Source of the DNA: Conidiobolus incongruus B7586
Lineage: Eukaryota > Entomophthoromycota > Entomophthoromycetes > Entomophthorales > Conidiobolaceae
Direction: 5' to 3'
Assembly: GCA_000697335.1 (NCBI GenBank)
Contig: JNEM01015142.1
Coordinates: forward strand, 1 to 46,556
DNA: 46,556 bases
Position numbers and translations under genes: made by a program. Shown piece by piece: positions 35,632-46,556 of this stretch. The notes under the pieces were generated by a model. It had not been told where the DNA came from, made no database searches, and saw only the letters and a program-made list of their open reading frames with translations. Within the stretch, counting starts at the first letter, position 1, and the number at the start of each line of letters is the position of its first letter.

Positions 35632-36965
35632 TTACTGCCACGAAGCATTCGATTCATCTCTCTCGATTTCGTAAGACCTATGTGGAATTACAGGCCTTTT
35701 CAAATTAAATAATTTAACCATACCCTTCCAAGTCATTTGGTCCATTTCAAAAATCCACTGCCTCTTAATCAATCCTTTGCGATAGTCTTCATGGGTTGGA
35801 GGTTGACTACTCGCTGTAAAAATAGTTAGTATTTTAAATAAATGATAATAATGGTCGTTTACATAAAATGGGATGATTATCTTGATCAATCTCTATTTTA
35901 GCTCTACCATCCCTTATTAAAAAACTTAGGAAGAAAATATTCTCGATGGTTTGTCCATAGCTTAAAGGGTTGATTACGAATTTGAAGAGATTGATGGGAC
36001 TGCACTTGGCTAGAGTGTTCGCTACTATTATTACGTTGGCTGTCGTGTCGTTTTCAGTTTCTGTGTCGTTACTGTCGATCTAAATATTGGATTTGAGATA
36101 TATATGATAATATGCTGGAAGGGTACTTACTACTTTGGGTACAGCTGTAGGCTGACCCGATGTATTTAGCGTATTTCTAGTACCTTTAATAGTTCTAGCT
36201 TTATGTTGAATACTTAAAGGGCCCAATCTAAAGTAACCACATAATTAATACCAATAATTCCAAATCCATTTAACAATCACTTACAAAAACTTAATCCCTG
36301 GAACCGGCTGTAAGTGCTTCGAAGCAATTTCATCCAATTCGGACCATCTATTAATCAGATCCTGCTGAGCATACTCTTCATCGCCATCCTCATTGTCTAA
36401 ACCCAACTTGTGGAACAGACACGATTTGAACAATTCTAAACTGAAATCTTTCGTCTTTCCTCGCATTTTCCTGGCTCTTTTCACTCCCATATCGGCTGCC
36501 ATTACTAGGAGACGGGAGTCAAGTGTGGCTTCAAATGTACTGTTTACTAGAAGTGTGTTACTATGTGGATGTATAATATCGGTAATTGATATATGATAAA
36601 ACCTTGAGAATAAAGTTCATTAGCCTTAGTCAAATGATCAATTAAATGTTCCGTAGTATTATTTTCAATATCATTCTGTGATTCTAAACTCACCAATAAA
36701 TATCATTATTGCCATATATTTAATATTTCCAAATACCTTCTAATTCTGTCAACAATTTCCTATACCTCTTTCTCAATTTTCTATTATTCTCCTTAACTTG
36801 AGCGTCTTCGACCAAATCGTCCAAATCTGGCAATTGTGTAGCCAACATGGATTCATCCTCCTGCTGCTGATGTTGGTTGGAAATGGTCGAGGTGTTCACA
36901 CTCATAACGCTTTGATTCGCTTCCGAGCTCGATTGAGGTTTTTCACGTTGTAAAATTGCACTCAT
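35632..36965 (-). CDS. NSE4: NSE4, kleisin of the Smc5-Smc6 complex
   Basis: Nse4 bridges the Smc5 and Smc6 heads and acts in DNA repair and chromosome segregation. Six exons (36737-36965, 36603-36683, 36285-36546, 36131-36227, 35863-36079, 35632-35813) join in phase to 355 aa. The N-terminal helix region RKLRKRYRKLLTELE is the Smc6-neck binding segment of the family. The most conserved block follows: FEATLDSRLLVMAADMGVKR, the Nse4 signature. The C-terminal winged-helix domain includes TLAKCSPINLFKFVINPLSY, QTIENIFFLSFLIRDGRA and RQWIFEMDQMTWKGMVKLF, which match the Nse4 C-terminal domain. The first 45 residues are a Ser/Gln-rich leader. The third exon has two candidate acceptors, and the chosen one avoids a stop and restores the conserved block. 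Confidence 0.93.
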
Positions 36966-37543
36966 TATATTTTATTAACTCTGAATAATTTATATATGAT
37001 ACGAAAATAATATATAATAGTTAATTAAATTTCTTTAAATAATTTTATACAATGAATGACTTAGAAATGAATCAGAATTAATATTTTGGCGATTGAGTCA
37101 ATTTTATTTTATGGGATTATTTTTTGAAAATAATTTGACCAAATCATATTTATTAAAATTATTAAGATTGTATATAGAATTGAAAAACATGTAACCAATT
37201 TTTAAGTAAAAAAAATACTAGTTTTAATAGTTCACTTTAATCATTATTAAATCATGAGTAGTTAGAGATTTAGACAAATAATATTTCAAAAAATTTTACA
37301 ATTCACTTAAAAATATATGAATATATATAATTATTTAATTATTCATTATTTACAAAAATTTTATTAAGATTAATCCTTTGTTTGATAAGATAATCCTTCA
37401 AAAGCTTGTTGGTTATTAAATTTTCTTTCAAAATTCCTATTATCAATTAAAAATTAGATAAGATAATCCCATAAATAAAAATTATTTTGAAAATTGATTA
37501 AATAATATATTCCCGAGAAAAAAAATATCAATATTAAAAAACA
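36966..37543. other. Divergent promoter region NSE4 / POP3-like gene
   Basis: This AT-rich spacer of 578 bases separates two divergent starts and presumably holds both promoters. No clear motif is seen. Confidence 0.5.
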
Positions 37544-38392
37544 ATGGCACCTAAAAACGAATTAAATAAAATAGAATCAAAACCAAATTTGTATAATCCA
37601 TTAAAACCATTATGGTAAAAGTTAATAAATTGAATGTGAATGTTTTTAATTTATTTATTGTACAGGCCAACCATTGATACAGATATTCAACAAACTATAT
37701 TTAAACAATTTTTTGAGTAGATACTAAGCAATTATAATTAATTACCAATTTTTATACTAATATTAATTTAAATTTAAAATAGAATATTAAAGTCGAATAT
37801 AAGCGACTCACCAAAAGACAAAATTCGTTCTAAGGCTTTAGAATTCGTAATAATTAGGAATAACTCAGTTACTCGACTATTGCAAAAAGCTATAAAAACA
37901 AATATACAGCCAACAATTAATTTAATATTGGTGTGCAAAGAAGATATCAACTGTGGTATATTTATCGATCATTTGCCAAAATTATTACAGCAATTTGATA
38001 CTTCTTTACCCATTGTAACATTACCAAAAGGCTCGCAGAGTGAATTGGCTAATATTTTGGGGATGAGATGTTGTTCAGTGATTGGTATAAAGGTAATACC
38101 CATAATTATCAAAAAATACCACATATTTATATTTTCATCAATTTAGAACACTTCACAAATCTTCGATCCTTTACAAAATACCATCCAAACCCTACCCAAA
38201 GTCGCCTTATCAAATTATCTCAAACTGGACTCTCAAATCCAATTCCAAGACACCGTCAAGCCCGAACTGATGCAATTGAGAGTCAAAATGGTGAAAATTG
38301 CTCACAAGCCCAAGAATAGCAAAAAATTATTGAGGTCAGAAAGAAAGAAATTAAAACAAACTCAATCTCAAGAAATTGGAAAGATTAAATAA
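37544..38392 (+). CDS. POP3/Rpp38-like RNase P/MRP subunit, L7Ae-type fold
   Basis: Four exons, 37544-37614, 37666-37716, 37783-38092 and 38147-38392, join in phase to 225 aa. Residues about 75-145 show the L7Ae/Rpp38 pattern: NSVTRLLQKAI, then NLILVCKEDI, IDHLPKLLQQF, LPIVTLPKGSQSELANILGM and CCSVIGIK. This parallels VTRALERRELLLVLVCKS...VPRLSERIAPVIGLKCVLALAFK of human RPP38. The early LYNPLKPLWPTID also fits fungal Pop3. The C-terminal tail is Lys-rich. Pop3/Rpp38 binds the RNA of RNase P and RNase MRP, which process tRNA and rRNA precursors. The match is by pattern rather than close identity, so a different L7Ae-fold protein remains possible. Confidence 0.75.
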
Positions 38393-38885
38393 TTTAAGTA
38401 TGTTTTTTGATACTAGGATAATAAAATAAATAAATAAAATTATATTATAAAAGATAGGTAATGTTTATAAATACTGAATTTTAATTATTAAGTCATAAAA
38501 GTCTGTATCATGTAATTGTATCAGTTTTAAATATGGATTTCAATCAATGCACCTTGATTTCAATTCCATTTGTTTGTTTTAAAAATATATTTCCAATTTA
38601 TTTAAATCTGATTTTTGTGACTTTTATCTTCACCTGTATAAACAATTGACCAGCTATTCAATAATTTGAAAAATATTTATATCCAATTTAGAATTTCTTA
38701 CAGAATTAATTTTATAATTGATATATAATTTTAATTTATTAATACAGCTATTTCATATAAATTAATTCTAATAATATTGTATAAAATTTAATTGATATAA
38801 CTAAAATTAAATCGATTATAAAATATTTACTCTTGTAATGATTTGAAAGATAAGAATTTGGAAAATATTTTAAGATACTTGATAA
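38393..38885. other. Convergent intergenic region
   Basis: This AT-rich spacer lies between the POP3-like stop and the first amidase stop. No gene is seen. Confidence 0.5.
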
Positions 38886-40529
38886 CTATTTATATTTGTG
38901 ATCAAATTTAACCAAACTATCTATATACTTCATAAACTCTAAAACCTTTTCATCACTCGATTTCTTACCCACGATTTGAACACCAATAGGTAAACCTGCC
39001 ATTTCTTTACTATTATAAAATGAATAACATAATTTTTGCGCCCAATAACCTCTATTATAATCCTTAGGTAATTTCTCTTTCAGCCATTGATTGACATTAT
39101 CCATTCGATCCAAATCAGCATCAACTTTAGTCACAGGAATAACACCACTTGGATAATTGTATAAATTAAAGATCATACAGGGCCACAGCGACGGACTGAT
39201 AGCAATGAAGGTATCGTGTTTTTGGGGTGGTGATACAGAAACAGGACATATTAATACATCCATTTGATGGCCATCTTTCTCCCCAGTTTTGATCCAAGCA
39301 TCCAAAGTTTCTTTCGCCAATTGATTCTTTTGCTCTTGATAATTCCATAACTTGGCAACAGTTGGCAGGATTGAAAAGGTCAATAAATCGCTATATGTCT
39401 TCTGTCCCAAGAAATTTGCCAGTGCATACTGCAAACATTTCTTGACAAAGTTTGGAATTTGAAGGACTCTAACTAATGGTGAGATTAAGGAAGTATACGA
39501 TTCAGACCAAGTCATAAATCGCTTTGCATTATCTAAGCCATCCGATACTAAGATAGCTCCAGCTAATTTGTACGCTTCAGCTGCTCCAGGTATCTTGAAT
39601 TCAAATACTTCATGTCCCTCTTTCTTCAATAATTCAACCACTTCTAACACCGCTCGTTCACATACTGGAGTCGAAGGGAATACACCATTGCTGACAATAT
39701 ATCCAATCTTATAACGTTTCTCTTTAGTAAATTGAAATGGTTCATATGGTGTTTTAGTGCTGTCACTATCAATTTCCCAAGGTTTTAACTGAATAACATG
39801 ACGGAATACAGCTGCAAGGTCATCCACACTTCTACCCATAGGCCCTGGAGAAGTCAAAATCGAATCTTGGCCCGAAGAGAATCGAAAGTGACCAGCCATT
39901 GGAAATCGTCCAGCAGTTGGTTTGAACGAATAGATCCCGCAGTAACTCGCAGGAATTCTCAAGCTACTTCCTGAATCACTACCGATTCCCAAAATGGAGC
40001 CTCTCGCACCGATTAGAGCACCCTCACCGCCACTACTTCCACCACAAGTAAACTCAGGATTATAAGGGTTCTTAGTGACACCAAACACTGGATTAGAGGT
40101 CTCAGTAGTCAATCCAAATTGAGGTACATTAGTTTTACAATAGGGAATACATCCCAACTGTCTCAACAATGCAACAATTGTAGCATCTTCTTGTTGATCA
40201 ACCTCTCCTAACCTCTGATAACCGCCCCAAGTTGGCCAATTTTTAACATGGAAGGAATCTTTCACTGATAGCGGAACTCCCAGAAAAGGATACTCGGATT
40301 CAGGAAATGAAATCCCAGCTTGAATATCGATATCCAAACGTTCAGCGGCTTCTAACGCCTCCTGTTCCTTCAGAAGAATTACACTGTTGGTAAATGCGTT
40401 AGCCCGTTCCGTCATCTGAATCACTGTTTCCATCACTTTTTTAGCAGTCCAATTCCTCGAGCGGATTTTGTTAGCTACTTCTAAAGCTGATAGTTCTTGA
40501 ATTTCTTCAATTGAATTTTGATTTTTCAT
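38886..40529 (-). CDS. Amidase-signature enzyme, copy A (FAAH-like)
   Basis: This intronless gene of 547 aa belongs to the amidase-signature family, which hydrolyses amide bonds with a Ser-cisSer-Lys triad. Compared with mammalian FAAH, the catalytic Lys is K90 (GVPLSVKDSF), the cis-Ser is S165 in GGSSGGEGALIG, and the nucleophile is S189. The spacing between the two Ser residues is the same 24 as in FAAH. The loop before the nucleophile reads GSDSGSS instead of the usual GSDIGGS, altering the oxyanion hole. Further family blocks are CKTNVPQFGL, SPGPMGRSVDDL and the C-terminal YNYPSGVIPVTKV and KEMAGLPIGVQIVG. No signal peptide or clear membrane segment is seen, so it is probably cytosolic. 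The substrate is unknown; fatty acid amides are one possibility. It is the first of three tandem copies. Confidence 0.92.
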   Translation of the reverse strand: MKNQNSIEEIQELSALEVANKIRSRNWTAKKVMETVIQMTERANAFTNSVILLKEQEALEAAERLDIDIQAGISFPESEYPFLGVPLSVKDSFHVKNWPTWGGYQRLGEVDQQEDATIVALLRQLGCIPYCKTNVPQFGLTTETSNPVFGVTKNPYNPEFTCGGSSGGEGALIGARGSILGIGSDSGSSLRIPASYCGIYSFKPTAGRFPMAGHFRFSSGQDSILTSPGPMGRSVDDLAAVFRHVIQLKPWEIDSDSTKTPYEPFQFTKEKRYKIGYIVSNGVFPSTPVCERAVLEVVELLKKEGHEVFEFKIPGAAEAYKLAGAILVSDGLDNAKRFMTWSESYTSLISPLVRVLQIPNFVKKCLQYALANFLGQKTYSDLLTFSILPTVAKLWNYQEQKNQLAKETLDAWIKTGEKDGHQMDVLICPVSVSPPQKHDTFIAISPSLWPCMIFNLYNYPSGVIPVTKVDADLDRMDNVNQWLKEKLPKDYNRGYWAQKLCYSFYNSKEMAGLPIGVQIVGKKSSDEKVLEFMKYIDSLVKFDHKYK

Positions 40530-41506
40530 TTTTAAATTGTGATATTATTGTCAATTGAAACTAAGTCTTAATTGTTTTTCGATTTTGATTTGTGATTAAT
40601 ATACTAAAACTTTCGGACAATACTTTCAACTGATGACAAATTCTTACAATATTATTTAATACTTACAAATTGAAATCTATGATATTTATCCATATATTCA
40701 AGATGATGAACTTTAATGTCAATTTATGAACTAAATATTAAAAATTATATTCAACAGGATTTTATTTATAAAAATGGTCGGATTTCTTAGGTAGATTCTA
40801 TGGAATGTTAGTAATCAATTAATTTAAATTTCCATTAATAACAATATATGATTTCAATACGTGAATAACAAATAATTGAAAAAATTGGAACTATATTAAA
40901 TTCAAATATGCACTGACTTGTGATGATGTCACTAATATATGCTTCATTTTTTACCAATTTTATTATAACTAATTGAATAATGTAATAGTGTTGAATATTT
41001 TATTGTATTTATTTAACTATAATATATTAAATTCTATAAATATTAAAACAATGTTATCATATTTTTCATTGTGACATCTTTATATATATTTTTTTTAATC
41101 GATCAAGATGAATCAATACAAATTTGATGAACTTATTCATCTTGCGAAATTTTATGCCTTATATTATTATGTGGAAGTTGAATTTATTCCAAACTCAAAC
41201 CTTTTGAATATTAATGAATTATTATAATAAATAATGTAGAGTATTATCTTTACAATATTTATAAATTGAAAATTCATTAAAATATATCAACACAATCCAT
41301 TTTAAATATTGATTATTAAATTTATTATTTGTTTTGTATATATTTTATGAATATTTTTAAACTTTAAGTATTGAAACAAAAAATAGTGTATATATAATTC
41401 ATGATTTGATTTGAATTAATTTAATTTGTATTGAGGTGTTTGAAGAAAATTGAGTTTTTGATTTAATGTAATAATTTTGAACAATATAATTCGAATGGAT
41501 TAATTT
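40530..41506. other. Spacer between amidase copy A and the pseudogene
   Basis: AT-rich DNA. A 39-codon open frame starting at 41108 is too short and too isolated to support. Nothing else is seen. Confidence 0.5.
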
Positions 41507-43080
41507 TTATAATATCAAAACATCAATATACCTCATAGTAATTTAGGTTCTTTCATATTCGGATTCTGTGCCTACAATTCGAATTCCTATTAATAACACA
41601 GTCATTTAATTAATATCATAAAGTGAATACCATAAAATCTGTGCCCAAGCTCCTCCTTTATAATTTTTTGCAACTTCTACGACCATTGGTCAGTCTCATT
41701 CAATCTGTTTAAATTAGCTTCTACTCTAGTCACAAGAATCGCTTCACTGGAATAGTTGAGCATATTTAAATTCATGATAGGCTGGAGACATGGACTAACC
41801 TAAATGAAATTGTTATACTTTTAAGGAAGCAATACGACTGCAGGCAATATTTAAATATCCTTCCCATTACCATCAAGGCCTGTGTTATTCCAAGCACCCA
41901 AAGATTGTTTTGCTCTTGATGGTTCCTCAATTCGACAACGTATAGGGGTACTACAAAGTTGAAAATATCACTTAAAGCCTTTTCCAGAAATACTGGCAAG
42001 AACCAAATAAAAACTTTGAATCACCAAATTCAGAATTTCAAAGCTTCTAATGAGTACAACTTTCACTCAGAAGTATGGCTCATTCCATTCCACGAATTAT
42101 TTTGCATTTTCTAGATCATGTACAGCTAGAATTGATGCCGCTAACCTATAGGCATTAGCCATTCCAGGTAAATTAAATTCAAATACTTCACGACAATGAC
42201 TTCTCAATAATTTGACTACCAAATCTGCTCATTCACAAGCAGGAGTTGCAAAAATAGTTGATTATTTACAACACATCCAATCTTATTGTGTCTATTTTAG
42301 ATAACTCCAATTGTCTGTAAAGAATTTTAATTGACTCGCGATTTATTTTTCAAGGTTCAGACTTAAGCATATTTCGAAATGCTGTCTCTAAATAGTCAGC
42401 ACTCTTCCTCATTAGACCTGGTACCGTAAGTGTCGACTCTTGACCTGAGAGATAATTGTGATTACCAGTTATTGGGAATTTTCCAGGAGTTTGTTTCAAT
42501 GAATAGCTCTCACAAAAACTACCTGGGATTCCCAGGCTACTTCTTCAGTCGCTTCCGATTTCGAGAATAGGACTGTGAGCTCTAACTAATGCTCATTCAC
42601 TGTCACTGCTCTCTCCACTGGTAAATGCAGGATTATATGGATTATTGGTAGCGCCAAATACAGGATTAGCAGTTTCAGTTGATAAACCAAATTGAGGGAC
42701 ATTAGTTTTGCAGTATGGGATACATCCTAATTTTTTAACACTATGGCCAAAATAGCATTTTCTTTTTGCACCACTTCTCCCAACTTGCGATATACCGTTC
42801 AAATTGGCCAACCTTGGAATGGAGCATCAAAAAATGAATGCTCAGCTTCTAAGAATGAAAAACTAGCTTTAATAACAATGTCTAAGTGTTCAGAAGCTTC
42901 CAAAGCCTCCTGCTGCTTTAACAGAATCACATTGTTGCTCAATTCGCGAGCTCGTTTTAGTATCTTTATCACTTTCTCTATTACCTGCTTCGCAGCACAT
43001 TCTTCAGAGCGAACCTTGTTACCCTCTTTCAAAGCTGCAATCGCTTGAATTTCTTCTTCAATAGCATTATATTTATGCAT
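41507..43080 (-). pseudogene. Amidase-signature pseudogene, copy B
   Basis: This is a decayed full-length copy of the neighbouring amidases. It is recognisable from MHKYNAIEEEIQAIAALKEG at its start through CIPYCKTNVPQFGLSTETAN and SFCESYSLKQTPGKFP to MRYIDVLIL near its end. It spans 1574 bases against 1644 in the intact genes. The frame is interrupted repeatedly by stops and frameshifts. For example, a stop directly follows SSDSE in the cis-Ser region, where the usual GGSSGGE has become GESSDSE. The nucleophile loop reads EIGSD, stop, RSS. It is clearly non-functional as an amidase. It resembles copy C more than copy A and shares a 48-base identical block with C (42683-42730). Confidence 0.93.
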
Positions 43081-44194
43081 AGTAGACAAACAATTTATTT
43101 CATAATTGTTGTAAGAATACTAGACTTATAAAATTAACTCGAAACAATTTTTTATTTATTTCATCATGTGACTGGATTTGACTACAAATAATTTACTCAA
43201 AAAAATTTTGTATTCCAGAAAAAATTATTGTATATTTATAAAATTAATGAATTCAAATTAATTGAATATATGTTCCTAATAACCAAAGCAATATTAATCA
43301 TACTATACATGTTTAATTTTTGCAAATAATATGAATTTTATATTTGAAACTGAACAATATCAAAATAATATTATGAGCAGGGAAATGCACAAAGAATAAT
43401 TAAATATAATCAATATATTCCTTATTTAATTATGTCAATATCAATATTACATATTAAATATTTAATATTATTAACTCAATTATACTAATAAAATTGAACA
43501 AAATATTTTAATTAGTGGTCAATGGAAAATAATATATTTTTTTAAAGTTAGACTTGTAGATTTAAATTTAACAAATCACTATAATTTCTAATTATTTATA
43601 TATAACAATATTTCATTTTACTTTGAGTATCATATATTTAATTGATTCAAAAATATTACTACATTTTTTAACAGCATTTTTATTGGATATGATAAAAATT
43701 CTTGTTGAAATAGTTCAAATGAATAATCTATGTTATATTTACATCATCAATTTACTTATCTTTCAATATTATAATTATACGTTTGAATTAAATTTTAATT
43801 ATGATATTTCAGAAATCATGTTTCAGTTATATATATTATTTGACGCTTATTTTAAAAAAATCATAAAATTTTTATAATTATTAATTAATCTTTTACTTAT
43901 TATTGATTTATAAAGCATTTTTTTGATTAGATATCAAATATTTAAAATTCAAAATATAATTATTATAATACAATTGGATGAATTTAAGTTATGTAGCATG
44001 AAATTTAAGGTTTAACTAAGTAGATATCAATTTATATAAACATTTGCAGTATCAATGAAAATGTATTTTTTGTAATAGTTGTCATATGTGGAAGCAGTGA
44101 TATTTTTCGATAAGAATATTGATATTTTTATTTTTAACCAAGAGTTATATATGGATATAAATCATTGCATTAATCAAAAGTTCAGCTAATTTGG
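43081..44194. other. Spacer between the amidase pseudogene and copy C
   Basis: AT-rich DNA. An 84-codon open frame at 43623-43877 begins with TTG, is composed almost only of AT-rich codons and matches no family, so it is taken as chance. Confidence 0.5.
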
Positions 44195-45838
44195 TTATTT
44201 GATTTGATGAGTTTTAATCAAACCATCAATGTATTTCATAAATTCTAGCACCTTTTCATCCTCTGATTTTTTGGCAGCAACTTGAATCCCAATTGGAAGT
44301 CCTGCCATTTCTTTGCTATTATAAAACGAATAACATAATTTTTGGGCCCAAGTTCCTCCATTATAATCTTTAGGTAATTTCTCTTTGAGCCATTCATCCA
44401 CGTTATCTAATCTATCTAAGTCAGGATCTACTTTAGTTACTGGGATCACACCACTAGGATAGTTCAGCAAGTTGAAAATCATGCAGGGCCAAAGGGTTGG
44501 ACTAATGTACATGAAAGTATTGTGCTTCTGAGGAGGCATTGCGCTAACGGGACATATTAAAACATCCATTTGATGACCATCTTCCTCTCCTGTCTTAGTC
44601 CAAGCTTTAAGTGCTTGTATACTCAAATCATTTTTCCTCTCTTGGTAATTCCAGAGTGTGGTGACAGAAGGTAGATTTGAAAAACCCAAAATATCACCTA
44701 AAGTGTGTTGTCCAAGGATATTAGTGAACAAAAATTGTAATCCTCTAGCAATAAAGTTGGGAATTTGGAGAGTTCTAACAACAGGTGCGGTTAATGCCGA
44801 ATAAGTCTCATACCACCCCATGTGCCTTTTAGCGTTTTCTAAACCGTCAGCAAGTAAAATACGACTGGTTATCTGATAAGCATCGGTAATTCCAGGTAAA
44901 TCAAACTCAAAAACTTCATGACCTTGATTCCTTAATAATTCAACTACTTCTAAAACTGCTCTCTCACAAGATGGAGTCGCTGGAAAAAGATTGTTATTTA
45001 CCATATATCCAATTTTGAATTTTTGGTCTTTTTTAAGGGTGTATGGATCGTATGGAGTCTTGGTACAATAGCCATCAAATTTCCAAGGTTGAGATTTGAT
45101 CACATATCGAAACATAGCTTCAACATCCTCAACACTTTTTCCCATAGGGCCTGACGTAAAATTGATTGAATCCTGACCCGACATAATTGACATTTGACCG
45201 TAATTTGGAAATCTTCCAGGAGTAGGTTTGAATGAATAAATTCCACAAAAACTAGCTGGGACTCTCAAACTACCACCAATATCACTTCCAATACCTAATA
45301 CCGATCCTTGGGCTCCAATTAAAGCTGCTTCACCACCACTGCTACCACCAGAAGTAAAATTAGGATTGAATGGATTCGTAGTGGTCCCAAATACAGGATT
45401 GGCAGTTTCAGTTGCTAAACCAAATTGAGGGACATTAGTTTTGCAGTATGGGATACATCCTAACTTTTTCAAAACCGTTACAATAGTAGCTTCCTCTTCT
45501 TGTACTACTTTGCCAGCTTTTTTGTAACCACCCCAAGTAGGCCAGCCTTTGACATGAAAGAAATCTTTAACAGATATAGGAACACCCAAAAATGGATATT
45601 CTTTCTCAGGGAACTCTTCTCCAGCTTTAATTCTGCTATCCAGACCTTCTGCGGCTTTCATGGCTTCTTTGTCTTGCCAAAGTACGACACTATTAGTGAA
45701 ATCTTGTGCTTGTTTTGATAACTGGATGACAGTTGCCATGACTTGTGTTGCAGTCCACTTTTTAGAACGAATATTTTTAGCTATTTCCAAAGCTGAACTC
45801 TTTTGAATCTCATCTTCGATTAAATTCACCATTGTCAT
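44195..45838 (-). CDS. Amidase-signature enzyme, copy C (FAAH-like)
   Basis: This is the intact paralog of copy A, also intronless and 547 aa. The triad is complete and canonical: Lys91 (GVPISVKDFF), cis-Ser166 (GGSSGGEAALIG) and nucleophile Ser190 in GSDIGGSLRVPAS, with the standard oxyanion loop. CKTNVPQFGLATETANPVFG, TSGPMGKSVEDV and KEMAGLPIGIQVAA are further shared blocks. Similarity to copy A runs through the whole protein, so the pair arose by duplication. Because its active-site loop is unchanged, C is the better candidate for the ancestral activity. Two Met codons, at positions 1 and 3, are possible starts. No targeting signal is evident. Confidence 0.93.
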   Translation of the reverse strand: MTMVNLIEDEIQKSSALEIAKNIRSKKWTATQVMATVIQLSKQAQDFTNSVVLWQDKEAMKAAEGLDSRIKAGEEFPEKEYPFLGVPISVKDFFHVKGWPTWGGYKKAGKVVQEEEATIVTVLKKLGCIPYCKTNVPQFGLATETANPVFGTTTNPFNPNFTSGGSSGGEAALIGAQGSVLGIGSDIGGSLRVPASFCGIYSFKPTPGRFPNYGQMSIMSGQDSINFTSGPMGKSVEDVEAMFRYVIKSQPWKFDGYCTKTPYDPYTLKKDQKFKIGYMVNNNLFPATPSCERAVLEVVELLRNQGHEVFEFDLPGITDAYQITSRILLADGLENAKRHMGWYETYSALTAPVVRTLQIPNFIARGLQFLFTNILGQHTLGDILGFSNLPSVTTLWNYQERKNDLSIQALKAWTKTGEEDGHQMDVLICPVSAMPPQKHNTFMYISPTLWPCMIFNLLNYPSGVIPVTKVDPDLDRLDNVDEWLKEKLPKDYNGGTWAQKLCYSFYNSKEMAGLPIGIQVAAKKSEDEKVLEFMKYIDGLIKTHQIK

Positions 45839-46556
45839 AATATTTAAATTAATTTTAAATTTTAAAATTTTGTATTATAATTTTTTTTTATAAAATTTTA
45901 TTAAAATTTTAAAAAGATTTAATATTTATATAAAAAAATAGATGACGTATTAAATAACTCATTATCAAATTAAAATACACTATTTGAGTCATTCAATTAA
46001 AATTGCATAGATATTTCTATTTTGAGATTGTGTCATTATTATTAATCAGTGTTTTTATTTGCATATAACTTTATTTGTTATTCAAATTTATATTAATTCA
46101 TCATTTTCCTAGAAATTATTTAAATTATACTAAAAATAGAAGAAGGAATAATATATTTTCCGTAATACAAATTTTATAATAAATGGAATTATTAGGATGG
46201 AATTAGTACTTGGTTAAAAATATAAGAACTTTTTTTTGAAAAAATATTAATATAAATTTATTACTAAAATTTTGTTTAATTGATATTAATATAATATATT
46301 CTTTTGGAAGTATAAATATTTTAAAATGTTCCATTTGATCAACTAACCTGGTTCAATAGTGTTATTTTGAATGATTATTTTAATTGACTAAAATTATTAT
46401 TATATTATTGACAATTGTTATTTGAATTGATTGAAAATATATTTAATAAAAATATTAATAAAATAATATTACTCTGCATTTTTAATAATGGGAATTTTTT
46501 GCAATTAAAAATAAATAAACATTTGAATATATGATATATAAAAATAAATATATAAT
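45839..46556. other. AT-rich spacer at right end
   Basis: This contains the promoter side of amidase copy C, with long A and T runs just upstream of its start. No other gene is seen before the window ends. Confidence 0.5.

Noticed and set aside
41108-41227. 39-codon ATG frame between amidase copies A and B
   Set aside because: It is too short and isolated, with no resemblance to the amidases or another family.
43623-43877. 84-codon open frame with hydrophobic residues
   Set aside because: It starts with TTG, uses almost only AT-rich codons and has no family resemblance.

Overview
The window is nuclear DNA from a very AT-rich eukaryote, most likely an early-diverging fungus. The dolichol mannosylation, RNase P/MRP, Smc5/6 and TRAPP genes are ordinary opisthokont genes. 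The 58 GT-AG introns I placed in 12 genes are all short, about 46 to 70 nt. Exons reach roughly 35-45% GC, while the spacers are extremely AT-rich. TAA, TAG and TGA all act as normal stops. A zoopagomycete such as Conidiobolus would fit, but the taxon is an inference from composition and gene content. I saw no tRNA, rRNA, CRISPR array or intact mobile element.

Layout. 1-2781 is AT-rich spacer. 2782-11709 carries four conserved genes on the + strand: SEC63 (ER translocation), an NSP1/Nup62 nucleoporin, a ChaC-type gamma-glutamylcyclotransferase and ALG12 (N-glycan precursor mannosylation). 12023-17205 holds a small orphan gene, a pyrimidine-rich island of unknown origin, a Cys-rich membrane-anchored orphan and a YPI1/PPP1R11 inhibitor of PP1. 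17655-24327 holds SSU72 (-), a small probable mitochondrial membrane protein (+) and a 20-exon TRAPPC11 gene (-). 24328-32119 is mostly spacer, with an atypical TBC-domain gene, two short unassigned coding-like pieces and decayed sequence. 32120-38392 holds BNA6/QPRTase (+), an F-box/WD-repeat protein (-), NSE4 (-) and a POP3/Rpp38-like RNase P/MRP subunit (+). 38886-45838 is a tandem array of three amidase-signature genes, all on the - strand. The outer two are intact at 547 aa each and the middle one is a pseudogene.

Most genes are unrelated housekeeping genes and do not form a pathway. Two local groupings stand out: convergent YPI1 and SSU72, whose products both relate to phosphatases associated with the cleavage/polyadenylation machinery in yeast, and the amidase array, a case of lineage-specific duplication and decay. 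I found no convincing previously undescribed multi-gene system. The most unusual items are the TBC protein without its glutamine finger, the amidase copy with a changed oxyanion loop, the Cys-rich orphan, and coding-like pieces with no recognised family.

Exon coordinates were worked out by hand from splice sites, reading phase and family similarity. In every multi-exon gene listed with high confidence, the phases close from ATG to stop. Conserved families were recognised from memory of the family sequences, and no database search was run.
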